DNA from: Pezicula radicicola
Taxonomy: Eukaryota > Ascomycota > Leotiomycetes > Helotiales > Dermateaceae
DNA length: 64,000 nt
Direction: 5' to 3'
NCBI GenBank assembly: GCA_003008705.1
Contig: PDUO01000009.1
Span: 1 to 64,000 of the forward strand
Of the stretch, positions 11,768 to 24,449 are shown in pieces. The notes under the pieces are model-generated. The model saw only the letters and a list, made by a program, of their open reading frames with translations, did no database searches and had not been told where the DNA came from. Numbering within the stretch: position 1 is the stretch's first letter; each line of letters starts with the position of its first letter. Position numbers and translations under genes: made by a program.

Positions 11768-14700
11768 CGTGTACTTGAAGAAACTGTGGTTAGTATGCCA
11801 GGAAGTTTGGTCGCATCGGTTTAGGTCTTCAAGACTGTCTGGAGCTGGTGGCTGGAGAAAAAGGGTTCTGTAGCACTAGGTAGAAATAGATAGGACTCAG
11901 TCCTCGGACTGGTACTTTATCCAAACAAGATCTCTCCTCCAATTTTATTTGGTCGTGGGGCAAAAGAGTGTGTGCAATAAGGTCGTAAAAGTTGGACGCG
12001 CCAAAGACAGAAAGCTGGAGCAGAGAGAGCGGCGAGTAAGGGGGTATCCAGGACGTCGTGCGAAGTAGGGGCAAAGAACGAAGATAGAAGATTGTGGTAA
12101 TGGAAATGGAAATGGCGTAGATGATAATTCTCCGTCCTCGGTGGTAGATGGTGTAGCAGTGGTGGTGTGTAGGGACACAGCAGCAGCAGCAGGTAGCGAA
12201 CGTTGAACTTCGTACCAGCACGAGGTGATAGGGAGTTGAGGTTGGTCCAGTGTCCAGTTGCGCAGAAGATGAATGGGTTGAGAATTCCCCACGCCCCCCC
12301 TGGAGAGCTTCGGCCAATGAAAATCACAGCTCTCTCGAAATCACCAAAGCCCCGTCGCTACTAACAAGTTCAAGATTGTGATGCAGATCTTCTATCAGTC
12401 AGGGCAAGCGAGGAGAAATACAAACGGTGTGGTATTTTGGCTGGTAGAACACCATGTATTGCATTGTATTTGTTTGTCTCTTTTTTTTTTTTGGTGAAAG
12501 AAGCGCTTCACGATGCCATCATTATTACTTACTACTTTGTTTTGGCCTGCCTACTATTCCCACATGGGTGACGAATGTGAATGTGCCGAGGCTACGTAGG
12601 GGAAGGCAAACTCAATCTTCCCAGGAGGATTGTAGATTGTAGGCGCAAGACGTTACTTAGAGTTTAAACAACACGACGACAATCTAGAGTTTATTGCCGC
12701 CCGCCCCTGAATGCTTAGGTACTGCCGAACCCACAGCAGCTTGGCCTTACAAAATAGGTAGGTATGCCGTACTTCGTAGAAGAGGCAAAAAACAAAAAAA
12801 CAAAAAGCATAAGAAGAGGCTCGAGTTTCTTCGTACTGCCTGCATTTACGAGCTGAATGTTTAGATCCTGACGCGTACTTCCTGTACTTCCGTCCTCCGT
12901 CCTGGATTCAGTATGTAGTCGCCATTCCCGTTGTTTACTGTTCGGTGAAGCGGCGCCACAGAATTGCCGACTACCTATGTGTGTTATTTATATCGAGCGC
13001 CTCACTCTAAATTTCGTAAGGGGCTGTGGGTTGTGCCGAAAAAGAAGCTGGGCGCTTCATGGCTCAATCAAGATCATCACGAAGATGACATCAGTGAGCG
13101 ACGCCTCATCTCTTAACGTCCACCTTTTTCCATTGCGATCGTATTAAGTCAACGACGTTGAAATGTTTCGACGAAGTCCGTCCGTTGAAATTGCCTTTTG
13201 TGTTTTGCGAATCTGAGATGCACAGTTCCTAGCGAAACTTGGCATTAACGCGCAATCAATCAAGAGATGAACCCCTGCGAATTATCATCTCATCTATACA
13301 CCCCACGTGATCCCATACCAGTGATTCCTAGGTGCTTCTCAAACTTCAATTGTATCATGGTTGGGCACATCATTGAGGCTCCGTAACCCAACGGGAAGTT
13401 TTATTGGCGCTCCCTTGTTTTGCCAATGGGTTGGCAGTGGGGTTTTGTAAAATTCGATGTTCATGTCTGCGAGCTCCAAGGGAAAAGTGCATCTCGTTGA
13501 TAAAATGATCGCAATTCCGGGGCCAAACGCATCGATATGCCTTGCTCTCCTTGCTCTGATCTGCTCTAGACTTGGAAATTGAATAGGTCAATCAGGACAA
13601 TCATTTGTCAGCAAAAGGCTAGGCTTCTGCTCTGTTGCTGAGTATTTCAAGGGGTCTCATTGCCCAATCCTTCAACCGTTTTAATTGCTTTGTAAGAGAT
13701 CATTTTGAACGTATAAGAAATGGAACTTGAGTAACCAACCGAGCAACTCACTTAATTTCAGTAAGTCACTTGATTAGAGTAGTTTAACACACTTGCCCTA
13801 ATCCACATGATCGCTTGCAAATCAATTCGTACAGTACTTGCGTCTACAAGATATATCTTCTCTAAATATTATCTACGTGGTATTCTCACCAAGTACAAGG
13901 TACAACTTCAGCGTTGTCAAGCAATTAAAGTTCTCTCGCGTTTCATACTATTAGCTCTAAGGATCGGTATAGCTATTAAAGGTATTTCAAAGAATTAGAT
14001 GAAACAAGGAAACGAGAATCTGCCTTGCGAGAGTATTTATCTTGATTTGTACATATCTCAACCGTCTGGCTTGAGGTATCTGATGTTGTATTGCGCTTCC
14101 ATTCTTGTCCTCTTTTTCTTCCTTTTATTTTCAGTTCGAGGCTCTAAAGCAGCTCTTTGAAGCTTTTGGGTTTCTATTCCAACTTCTGGATATGAAAGCT
14201 GAGCAAGAACATCCTTACCTGAATTTGTTGATGAGGCTAGATGAAAGAGGCCATAACAACCTAGGTTATTCCAAACATCCGTGATCTTTCCCCTTTACAG
14301 CAGCAAAAGAGGAACTCACTATAGCTATATGAAAGAGCCACTATAGCCATCTATTCCAACAACACTTGTGTTTGAGAGACCCCCAAGAGATGAAAGTAGT
14401 TTGGACTCAACACTAGAAGGCACCAAGAGGGAAGAGGTTAATGAAGGTGACGAAAAATCGACACCAATGTTACTTCTCAAGAGTAATTCCATATTTAAAT
14501 GGTTATGCTTAATTCTAGTCCAAGATATAAGCCCATCGTCTGATCTTTCCACACAAGTCTTTCGCAGTATTTGCAATAAAAACTTTAACCATTGCATCAA
14601 GCTCGTATCATTTTCCGTCTTTCCTTTTCTTACACTTCGCCTTGACGTCCAAACAAGCCACTAATACCACTTGAGCTCTTGCCCTCATTAACCATCGCTT

Positions 14701-14910
14701 CGGCATCACCGACCTGTCTTCGCTCGCTAATTTCTCTGCTCTTGAACTTCAAATTCATCTGTTTGTATTTCAACGCCATCGTCAATCCTTGGGAAAAGTC
14801 TAACCTGCCTGGGCCACCCCTCATGACTGCTGGTTGTCATTGTAAAGGTTCAGAAGAGCTTGAGAGGCGATTAAGATGGAGATAAACATCTGTCCCGTAC
14901 CTAGCTATTA
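11768..14910. other. Long intergenic: KRE6 leader and promoter, then gene-free DNA
   Basis: The first ~600 bp hold overlapping open frames on the minus strand with simple composition, a CAG run at 12178-12192 and a T-run near 12480. This looks like 5' leader and promoter of KRE6, not protein. From about 13.3 to 14.9 kb I found no domain in any frame. A stretch near 14150-14660 has longish broken frames with no family I recognise. The last part is the 3' flank of the kinase gene. Confidence 0.5.
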
Positions 14911-16342
14911 TTAGTCAGATCGAGTTAAGGGAGTGAAAATGGTATACCCTTCCATGCTAATCAACTTCAGGTCGCCACCAAAATACCTAGCATACAGCCT
15001 TGAGATAGGCAAACCATAACCGAATCCAGCCATAGGCGCCTTGAAATCGCTCTTATCAAAATCGGGATCCAGACTTGGTGTCGTATCAACCGTAGTATAC
15101 ATGTATGTCCAAACAAGCGGAATAGCGCTTCGTGGTATTCCACCACCCTCATCAGAAATCTTGATAGTGATGTCTTCTTTGCCTTCGGCTACAACGACTT
15201 TGGTTACAGGGAAATCTTCCTTGTCTTGTCCATGGGTCTCAACGACGGCACGTAAGGAGTTTTTGAGTGTTTCGAAGAGCATGTGTGAGAGATGGCCGGG
15301 CACATACATAAAGTGGAGGTTTGGCGGGCATATAAGTTGGACTTTTGGAGCGTCAAACAAACCATAATGATCCTCACAAACAAACCTGGCATTTTCAATG
15401 GCCTCTTCCGCCAAGTCTTTGACATTGGTTTTGGTGCAGATGATTCCCACATAGTCTGGGTCTCTATTGTGGCTTTGATCCGTCAGAGCAATGTGCTGAC
15501 CGATGAGCATCCGTATGCCTATCCGGGACATGTAGAACCGGTCCAGGAAGGATTGTATATTATGGTCAATTTGCATCCGTTGTCTTTTCCGCTTGTATTC
15601 GAGGATTCCCTGTGCTACAGTAGTCACAACACCGTCGTGGCGCCGTTTGATCTGATTTAGAGTATGGGCGAAGCGCTGGTTGTAATCGTGGAGCTCAGGT
15701 GGCCACTCCGTGCTATCCTCTACAGTCGCAAAGTACCGCCGGGCAGCACCTTTCTTAGACTCCCCACCTCCATTTCCATTGCCATTACCATTCTGCCATG
15801 GCGACGAGGTATATTGGCCCCTGGATAAGCTGGGATTATGTGTAGCTTCGGTAAGTATCTTCGATGTTTTCCCATTCCCTGGCCTGGATGGTTTCATTAA
15901 ACTATCTCGCACCTCTTTTGACAATCGCGGTCTCGGAAGAGTTGTTATTTCCTGTCACATGTCAGCGACATTTATATATAAAGACTAGTTTTGTTGGAAA
16001 GATAGTACCTCGAACGACTGCGCATACCAGTCTTTGACCTTCTTAATTGATGGCATTTCATTCAACCCATCTGGTAATTCGGAGAGCTCTTGCACACGAT
16101 GGGCAAGGCGAATTGGGAGCTCTTCGGAAAGGAATTGAGAAGCACGGAATAAGGTTCCTAAGCAACACCAAAGCGTCAGCAGAAGCCCAACCAGACACAG
16201 TTTCTTCAGACCACCTCGGAGATATACCTGTTGAGGGCCTCTCTCCAAATTGTACCATCTGTCGCAAGCTCACTCCAGTTGCTGGAAAGGAGGAGTAATG
16301 CTTGATGGTATCCATCAGCATCTCGGTTTTCTTCCACGACAT
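14911..16342 (-). CDS. Mitochondrial pyruvate dehydrogenase kinase (PDK family)
   Basis: Phosphorylates and switches off the E1 subunit of a mitochondrial 2-oxo-acid dehydrogenase, most likely pyruvate dehydrogenase. Exons 16228-16342, 16009-16157 and 14911-15951 give 434 residues. Introns are 16158-16227 (GTATAT...CTGAC...TTAG) and 15952-16008 (GTACTA, a weak donor,...CTGAC...CAG). The BCDHK-type alpha-helical N-terminal domain shows SFPATGVSLRQMVQFGERPST, then the conserved ASQFLSEELPIRLAHRVQEL. The GHKL ATP-binding half shows the N-box ETLKNSLRAVVE, the G1 box DEGGGIP and the G2 box GFGYGLPISRLYARYFGGDL. An Asn/Gly-rich insert (NGNGNGNGGGE) near residue 130 is lineage-specific padding. The start is fixed by the usual MSWK opening. 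A branched-chain kinase is the alternative; the GFGYGLPISRLYA box fits PDK. Confidence 0.93.
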
Positions 16343-18254
16343 CTTGCTGTTATTTTCCTAGCGCTCCGACATGTGGTGTTTCTCTCGGCAGGCCCTTCAA
16401 TGTTGGCAAATCTGTCTGGCCATGTACGGTACAGTAGTTGTTGCTGTCGTTGTTGGCTACAGATTCTGCATCACAGATCCTCGAGTGGTTGCTGGAGCTA
16501 TGACGACAAATGAGATGATACTCCGCCGAGGCTCGACTGTGGGCTCTCGAGGCAGAGTACGTACGATGAACTGGCGTACGGTGGATTGGCGCGTTTGATG
16601 AATGCGTCGAGGTGCTTGGTAGTCAATTGGAGAGAAGAAGAGTCTTGCCAGAGGTCTTGGAAAGAGAAGCACACGACAGACAGTCGAGTCACAAATGCCT
16701 CTCGCCCTTCTCTCATTATGCTTTCCGCCGCCCGCAGGCAGGGGTTTTCGGTAGTGGGAATTGGACTTCCCAGCGACTTTGCCCTTCAACCGAAGGCTGG
16801 GCGACGCTTTTGGTCGTAGTGTGTACTGTAGTGGAATACCCCGCGTTATTATTACCTGAGTTGGGCGCAATTAGAGAACGTGCTCTAATCATGCCATTCT
16901 CTAACTTTCCTATCATTTCATTACAGTCGCAAATCTTCTCTGTATTCCATCCCCACCCTGTTTCCTGGGGAGAAACCAAAACCCGCTTTCTCCCAGCGTG
17001 GAAGCTTTTCTAGACCAGGAGGATCTGCAATCTAAGATCTCACCAGTGCCGAGGATGTTCGAAAGCTGGGGAAGTTACGCTATTGGTTTCTATCGAACCC
17101 TCGGGTTAATTCGGACGCCTTCGAAGGACGTCGAGGTCGAGATCGGGTGCATTTCGTAAGCCTCTCATTTCTCTGACGAAAGCGACTTGCATATCCAATT
17201 TTACTGTTAGTGGTGGAAGAAATAGAAACGAGACGTTTCCGGTAACCACCTCTTTTCTAGAGGTCTTAGCGACAGAGTGAGCCTGATGAAGCAATTTCCA
17301 CTTGTAACGAGTAAGCCAGGTACTTGCTGCAAGCGTCAAGATCCCTTTGGCTGCCAGAGCGCTTTTTGGCGCAAAATAGGTCTTAGCACAAAAACACCAA
17401 ACTTATAACTTAACTTCTTTCTTATAAATAAAGAATAAAACAGGATTTTTATAAGATACAAATCAAATAGGATTAATAATAAGTATATTCTACGTATACT
17501 CCTAATTTCTCTAACTTAATAGATAATTATAAGGTATACAAATATAATTTCCTAACTACCTTCTTCTCTCTTAGCTATTATCTTAGTAAGGGAGTATACT
17601 AAAAAATCTAAGAAAAATTATAATACTACCTTATAATATATAGAAGACTAATATATAGAAAGATACTTCCTTTATAACGTTCTTATAAAAATATAGAGAG
17701 TTGAAAAGATGTGTCGCAAAATAGAGCACATCTACATCTCTAACTAGCTCGCTTACCCTGCTACACTAAAAAGCACTCCCGCTCGTCGTCAACGAGATAG
17801 GGAATTAATTGCTGCTATTCCTACTGGGAGTAGAATGTTCCGTTGTTGCTTCATATTACATTTATTCGACTAGCAAACATCATTCTGGTACGTTCCAGGA
17901 CTCTGTCCTGTTATTAGCAACTTTATATCACTTGGTTGCCCAAATGGATTCGGCGTGCAAGCTGCGTCTGCAGCGTCTACAAAGCAGGCTACCCATCATC
18001 GAGTTGGTTTCAGTTATCAAAAATGACCAAGATTCACACTATGGCAATACCTGAGAAATTGAGAATAAAACAAAGGGGTAGTAAGAAGGTTGCTGAGAGA
18101 CTTCTTGAAAAAGACTGTTGACTTTATAGATCTGTTTCGGCAACTCAGCACGTTTTTGGAAAGAACGATGAGGACTTAGGTGCTTCCCAATTGAGCAGCA
18201 TGTTCACTCTTCCTCAACCCCATCTCTTTCAAGTTTTCACCCAAAGACTTCAAA
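16343..18254. other. Intergenic with an AT-rich patch
   Basis: The first kilobase is the promoter region of the kinase gene. Open frames there on both strands (16457-17013) overlap one another and show no domain. Bases about 17390-17700 are AT-rich with many TA steps, like decayed repeat. The patch is bracketed by two similar short strings, CGCAAAATAGGTCTTAGCACA (start ~17370) and CGCAAAATAGAGCACA (start ~17714). After 17.8 kb comes the upstream flank of the pseudogene. Confidence 0.5.
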
Positions 18255-19458
18255 ATGAGGATCATCGTTCCAGAAAGGCTTGTAAGGGTAAACAAGGAAG
18301 TCGACAAAGTCCTTATCAACAGCTGCTCTATTTCCCCTGGCTACACCCGGATCGCAAAGACCATACTCACCTGTTTTGTCGGGTTTCTACTCTACTTTGC
18401 AACCTTGTCTCACGATGAACTCACAGTTCCAAAGCCTAGAGCCGAGTACGTTTAGTTATTTAAATCAATTGATTGATTCACGGCTAAAATAATAGTGCCT
18501 TTGAATACTTTTCAGGAACGAAACAATGTAATATCACGCTGTCCGACATATATTTACCATCGTCAATGGCATCGCTCTGCAAGAATAGAGTAACCCTTCT
18601 GGAAGGTGCCAATTATCCTCTCTTCTAGCTACTTCGACTAACTTAGCGGCCTAGGAGGATGTTCCTATAGATGGTACCACACTTTCGAGATTTGCATGAT
18701 ACTCGAGCGCTTCAACGCTATAACCTTCGTAGGCGACAATGTTGCGCATTCTCTCTATACATCCCTCAATATCCTGTTGCGAGAGGACTTACAGTATGGT
18801 GGCCTTCAGCAATGGAGCATGAATCAACAGGACCGTGAGCGTTGCAAGTGTGATAACCAATTTCTTGACGACGATTGCGGTGTCTATAGGGTGACAAGTA
18901 GCAGCGAAGTGAAGAATAATGCCAGGAAGGATGGAAATGAAAGTTCTTACTACTACGATTGTGCGTTTCCTCCCACCAACTCAAGCAGCACAAAATTGAA
19001 CTGGCCTAATTATTAATGTTCTTAGCCATACCACACGCCTTCATTAACAGCCACGGATCACCATCCCCGACTTCTCAGAACTTGTTCAAAGATGCAACTT
19101 ACCAAAAGCCGCGTCCCTGGCAACCTTCACCCTTGATATATGGAATGCTTCCCGAGTCTGTAGCTACTGACACGAGATCTCTCAACGAATGGCGCGATCT
19201 TGCTGCTGGGGCGGAGCGCAACATTCCAATTCTCTTCGTGGGTTCCGCAGCCGATCTTACTAGCGGCAGTACTGTAAGTTCCCTCCTGATATCCCGTCAC
19301 TGTAACTAACTGAAACTATCTAGAGAGGTATCGACATTTTGGACCTGGAGACCAAATTTCACACTGCATCGGTGGACGGGGTAGACTCTGCTGAGAGGAG
19401 TGCTCTTGTAGACGCTATGGTGGTTATTAACTGGTTGGCAATGCTGGAGAGTTCTTGA
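18255..19458 (+). pseudogene. Decayed membrane-anchored GDS-type (PC-esterase-like) fungal gene
   Basis: The N-terminus (18255) has a signal-anchor (AKTILTCFVGFLLYFATL). Later come NRVTLLEGANYPL, YRWYHTFEICMILERF, FVGDNVAHSLYTSLNILLREDL, CRCD-like KCDNQF, PHAFINSHGSPSP and a tail VVINWLAMLES. The order matches a fungal SGNH/PC-esterase-like family in which the GDS block binds the nucleophile; here it reads GDN. Two introns look normal: 18961-19025 (GTGCGT...CTAAT...TTAG) and the one starting GTAAGT at about 19274 (CTAAC...TAG). Damage: the reading frame shifts near 18520 (NET-CNIT) and again near 18620 (GANYPL-SSYFD), and an in-frame TAA stands at 18639-18641 where a Gln (CAA) would fit. I know the family by look only; no function is proposed. 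A model with unusual introns cannot be fully excluded. Confidence 0.6.
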
Positions 19459-20678
19459 GCCAATTTGTTTTCATTTTGTTCACGAGACGTAAAAATAATC
19501 ACTAAGTTACCCTCTAAAATGTTGAATTAGCTTGAGCCACCCCAACTTCTTTAAGTTCATCTCAGCATTTTTGTGCTAGATCACTTACATAATCCTTACT
19601 GCCACCAAAGTCAATATGATTATTCTTCATTATGCTGCTCTGGAAAGAAAGCATTACTTTAGCCGGTGGATATAACTTTGTTCTAAGTCAAGCAGTAACG
19701 CTGGTGATATTAAACACAGGCTCCGAGTTGTCAAATCAAAATTAAGTTGTGTCGAAGGCTGCTATCTTCATGTAACCGTATGCCACTAGACCAGTACACA
19801 ACAACGAATATCTCACGAAATAGCCGACGAAAAGAAGCTCAATACTACCATGCGGCCCGACCCACCATCCTTATTTACTTAGCTGAGACGTATCATGTGC
19901 TACTAATACTGCTACCTGGACTTTTCCCTCATAAGTTCCTCATAAGTTCGTTTATTTCACTTCTGCAAGATGTTTAGCCTAACAACCGCTTTACCTGAAA
20001 GTGGTTACAACGTATAATACCTTGTCCCTCAGCTCCTTCCAAGCCTTTTTTTTTGGCAGCAGTATATTCCAGACCATTCTCTTCCTCCTATATACCCTTA
20101 CCGAAGTCTTCTTCATCTCATTATACATACCTCTTATCATTCTCTCCAGCATCAGCATCAACATCAGAGTAGGCACAAAAATCGAACCACCCACAATGTA
20201 GAAGCCCTTAAAATGGCACGAGCTAATAAATTGGACCCTGGTTTGGATTTTGATGTTTGCGAGGATCAGCTTTCCTGTTCTGCTTGCTAAGCAATAGATT
20301 ATTATATTACAGTTGGCTAAGGCTTGTCAATGGCTTGCTCAGGGTGATGTTTAGAAGAGGAAGGCTGCTGGGTTACTAAGGAAGAAGTAGAGGAAGGACA
20401 AGTGGGCAAGTCTGGTGAGTTGAGAGCCTTCTTATACTTGTTTCATATGACGAACTGGACGACTATCAAGAACTACGTTTACTAGCTGGCTTTTAATCTT
20501 GGTATATGCAATTGCATGAAGCGAACAGTTTCCAAAGCCCACGCTGTCAATGTTTTCAAGCGAAAACGCTCGGATAGGAAAAGCCCTCGGGAAAATCGTT
20601 CCATTCACTGCTGAGAAATTTACCAACCCCGTATCCTAAAAAAAAACAATACATAAAGATATATATAACAAGCCTATT
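19459..20678. other. Intergenic, no gene supported
   Basis: No domain found. Around 20290-20400 a frame with several TAG stops could be an old repeat fragment, but I cannot name it. The right part is the 3' flank of the lyase gene. Confidence 0.5.
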
Positions 20679-22504
20679 CTAAGCTTTGTACAGAGTGTCA
20701 AGGAAGCCACCAGCCAACGCAACAACCACACCTTTGTTTGGCAAGCTACCAGCAACACCATAAAGTGCAGCACTATCACCAGGAGTCTTGCCCTTGGCTC
20801 CCTTGCCCTCGACAATCCTAACTCTCTCCTTTTCCTTCTCACCCTCAATCACAGCTTCCAGATCCGAAACCAACTTCTCCCATACCTTACAAATCGGCAA
20901 AGTAACAGCGACATGGATAGCTGGTGGGTTTTGCAAGCTGTTCAGGTGCCATCCCTTAGCTGACATGGCATCTGCGATATCGTAGGTATCCAGAGTCTTG
21001 GAGGAAAACGCTACAACCGAGACTAAGGGGTGACCGAGGATTTCTAAATCTTCCCTGAGGCCGGGATTGTCGTTGATAGCAGCTATGATGTTCTTGGTTG
21101 CACCGACAATAGAATGACAGGCGTTGATGTAGCCCGCTTCTCCTGTGTTCATGAGACTAGCCCAGCACCCGGCAATCAGCGCTCCTGGTCGGGACCCAGC
21201 GATTGAAGGAGAAGCGTAGACCCCTCCTGACCAGTCGGGCGAGATGAAGTATTGGTACGAGCGTAGTGCTGCTGTGCGATACATGACAGTAGAATTACCC
21301 TTGGGTGCGAATCCATACTTGTGGGTGTCGCATGAGATGCTAGTTACACCTTTAAGTCTAAAATCGAAGAGTTCCGTCTCGAAGCCGGCCTTCTCGAGGA
21401 AGGGCACCAGGAAAGATCCCAGACAACAGTCTACATGAAGAGGAATCTTTCGCCTTACGGCAAGCTTCGAGAGGGCACTAATGTCATCTATGATACCATG
21501 AGGGAAATTAGGGGCTGAGCCGACCAGAAGGACTGTGTTGCTGTTTATTAGGCGAGATACGGCGCGAACATCGACTTGATAAGATGGTGCAGGGCAAGCG
21601 ACGAGTTGGAGTTTGATTCCGAAATATTCACATGCCTTGCGGAAGGCTGTATGTCCAGTCTCGGGGAGAATCCTATGGTCTCCATTAGTATTAAATTTGT
21701 GGAAGCGTTTGTTGTCACTCACATTTCGGGCTCAGTAACTCCTCGCTCAACATATGCCTTCTGCCTTGCACTTAGACATGCCATCAGAATTGACTCGGTA
21801 CCTCCACTTGTCGTGACACCTGCAGCACCGACAGGCGCATTGAACATCGCCAGAACCATAGACACGATCTCTGCCTCCATCTTCCTAACACCCGGGAATA
21901 CGTCTGGGTGGATTGGATTTGCAACAGTGAACTTTCCAAATGCCTCGGTTTGTAACTTGATAAGTGAAGCTTCGCCATGGTACACAGCTCCCGATACATA
22001 TCCATCCTCCCATCTTGTATGGTCCATATCAGCCAGGTTCTCCAGCTCCTTGAGTACTGTCTCCTCAGACCATCCTTCCTTTGGTAGATTCAAGTATCGT
22101 GTCACTCCCGGCCCAGACGGAACAAGTTTCGACTGCAGCTTTACAATTGCTTCTCCAACTTGCTTCTGAACTTGCGTGCGCACGCCTGGTGCGCGAAGGA
22201 AATAGCCGTAGAGAGTGCGCCGAATAGTGATGTATGCTTCAACGACAGTGCCAATTAGACCTCGGCCCTTAAGCTTGAGGAAGGCTTTCCGGGTCCATCG
22301 GAGTAAGAAGAGGGCGAAAATTATATTTCGAAGACTACGTGTTGAATACATTAGCAGGGTACCTTATTACCTGATGTTCCTGGTGCGTAGCTGGGGCATG
22401 GCTTACAGATCAATGTTCAAAGCCAGTAATTGTCCCTTAGAGCTTCTTTTCGTGGCAGTAAAGTTATTGCGCAAGCTCACGGGCATTCTCGAAGTGCCAG
22501 GCAT
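20679..22504 (-). CDS. DPL1: Sphingosine-1-phosphate lyase
   Basis: PLP-dependent ER-membrane enzyme that splits phosphorylated long-chain bases into a fatty aldehyde and phosphoethanolamine, the exit step of sphingolipid breakdown. Exons 22407-22504, 21723-22334 and 20679-21672 give 567 residues. Introns are 22335-22406 (GTAAGC...CTAAT...TAG) and 21673-21722 (GTGAGT...TACTAAT...TAG). The N-terminal membrane segment (RNIIFALFLLRW) is split by intron 1. The PLP domain shows TTSGGTESILMA, HVDCCLGSF and the Schiff-base lysine in SCDTHKYGFAPKG (about Lys355). The length agrees with the family. The first exon is chosen because it restores the usual residues before the membrane helix; an ATG at 22351 lies inside intron 1 and would drop them. 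Confidence 0.93.
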
Positions 22505-23384
22505 TGTGATAGAAGGTCTCACCAGAACTCTGCTCAAGTTTGGTGGTTAGGGAGGCTTGCCTTCCTTTTAGTAGTTGCGTTGCGCCAACTTTGAGAGGTT
22601 GTCTAGGGGCGAATCAGTAAAGGGTCGAGTTCCTCCGTGTTTGCGAGATGATGGGCAATCACATGTTTTGAATGGCGGAGGCAAAGACCATTGACACAAG
22701 TGCGGTGTCTTTGAACGGATATAGAACCCGAATTTATTCTACAGCTGTCGAAATCTACCATCCTTGGTAAAATCTTCAAGTAAAAGCGCTCTCCCACATC
22801 GTTCATGTTTGCGAAATCTGAGTCGGCAATCGGACATATTTCTCGCATATGCAGCAGCCTACGTGTACATTGATATGTTGATCGCAAGATACATGCATAA
22901 CATCCATAAGTCACTTTGTTGCTTTCTGGAGCATTCATTTATTATAATATTCGTGTTGACGCGGTTGCGTTGCAGTAGACGCTCCTCTGCCCATCCTCCA
23001 TCTCCTGTCGGCCCAGCCTTATGATAGTGCCTCGATCAATCCCCATTACCTCAGACACCCGACTATATTTACAACAGGCCTCGTACAATATGCGCTGGAC
23101 GAAGTAAAGAAGCGAAACAGTCCGTGACTGTTGAAGGGTATGAGTGAAAAATAATATACAGGAGCAAAAGCTGTGCTTCATCCAGACCGCTGAAAACGCC
23201 CGCTCTAGGCGATACCCATGATAAGGCGTATGCAGAATTGTACACATATCTTCGTGCCTACTATTGAGCCTCGTAACGCCATATTCTTCTCGCTAATCGT
23301 AGATCATCATCAAGGCATTCGTGGAGCAACTGTCCGTGGTGCCCATTTTGTATATTGCTGCTAGAAACGAAAAGGCCTTTGAAG
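22505..23384. other. Intergenic between lyase and mannosyltransferase
   Basis: Promoter of the lyase gene on one side, 3' flank of the GT34 gene on the other. No further gene seen. Confidence 0.55.
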
Positions 23385-24449
23385 TCATCTTCTGGCGTTG
23401 AAAATTGTCCGCCATTGTGTAGAAAATGGTTCGGCCTCGAGAGTACAGTTCCTATTAGGATCTTGATCGCAGCCCGCGAATCGAACGACGAGATCACCAT
23501 CTTTGTAAGTCCCCTTCTCTCCTGCGCCCTCCTGACCTTTATGATACGAGTTGAGGATTTTCTGAGGAACGAGGGCCATTTTCGATAATATAGTTGGATG
23601 CCACTGAACAATGTGTTCCTAATATTTCTGGTCAGCAATGCAAACTGAGCTTAGATTTATAATATTTACCAAAGCATGTGTGTCCGCCTTTTGGAAATTG
23701 TACGAGCGGTATAGAGGATCAAACCAAGTATCAAGAAAGAACTTGCTCCATTCTCCATTCCGCACAATAAAACTGCCTTGTGACAGGCCGTCTTGATCCT
23801 GTGTAAGTACCAAATCCACCTTGTCACCCTGTAAGAATGAGAACGTTTTAATGACACTTTCTGGGGGAACAATTGGCTGGTCCTTGACCAATATGCTCTC
23901 CAGCCGCTCTTTGTCCATAATGTGTTTTTCGACAGACAAGTCAGGATTCATGATAAAGGAGTGCTGATCAAGATACCACACATATGTGCTTTGTGGGTAT
24001 TTGGTCATGGCATGTCGAACCGCTGGGACCCGTGCCCATGAATATGGTGATCCACCTAGATTGTAGTCTGTATTGTTGGGAAAGAAAGTTGCATAACCTG
24101 AGCTTCATTAGTTGACTCCTTTATGCGTCTATCTTATGATAAGTTGAAGTGTGTTCTCACCATGCTTCCTAGCATACTCAATTCTATTCTCCTTTATGTT
24201 CTTAATGTAATCTTGTTTGTAGCTTCCTGGATCTACTACTGTAACAATGACCACTGGAGGTTTTCCTGACGGTATTCCATCCGATGCACCAAAAATAAGG
24301 TAGAAGACGTAAACTACCACGACAATGATGCATGTGCCAACAGCGTAACTCTGTATCCGCCTGCGACGGACCATAGGCCATCTAGAGAATCGTGAAGGCG
24401 CATAAGGGGGAGGATTCGAGGTCTTCCTGGAAGGAAGCGCTAAGTGCAT
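23385..24449 (-). CDS. GT34 Golgi alpha-mannosyltransferase, MNN10/MNN11 type
   Basis: Type II Golgi membrane protein of the GT34 family, probably a subunit of the M-Pol II complex that extends the alpha-1,6-mannan backbone of N-glycans. Exons 24161-24449, 23670-24097 and 23385-23618 give 316 residues. Introns are 24098-24160 (GTGAGA...CTAAT...CAG) and 23619-23669 (GTAAAT...CTGAC...TAG). There is a short basic cytosolic tail (MVRRRRIQ), one membrane helix (AVGTCIIVVVVYVFYLIF), the stem, VVIVTVVDPGSYKQDYIKNI, then WYLDQHSFIMNPDLSVEKHIM at the usual metal-binding position. The last exon has ALVPQKILNSYH and DGDLVVRFAGC, both hallmarks of the family. WYLDQ-type spelling resembles MNN11 more than MNN10. 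Alpha-galactosyltransferases of the same family are the alternative. Confidence 0.88.

Noticed and set aside
11829..12327. Three overlapping minus-strand open frames of 115-162 residues upstream of KRE6
   Set aside because: All three phases are open at once, composition is simple, and no domain is present; this is the leader/promoter of KRE6.
16457..17013. Long frames on both strands upstream of the kinase gene
   Set aside because: They overlap each other on opposite strands and have no domain or intron signs; chance frames in GC-richer promoter DNA.
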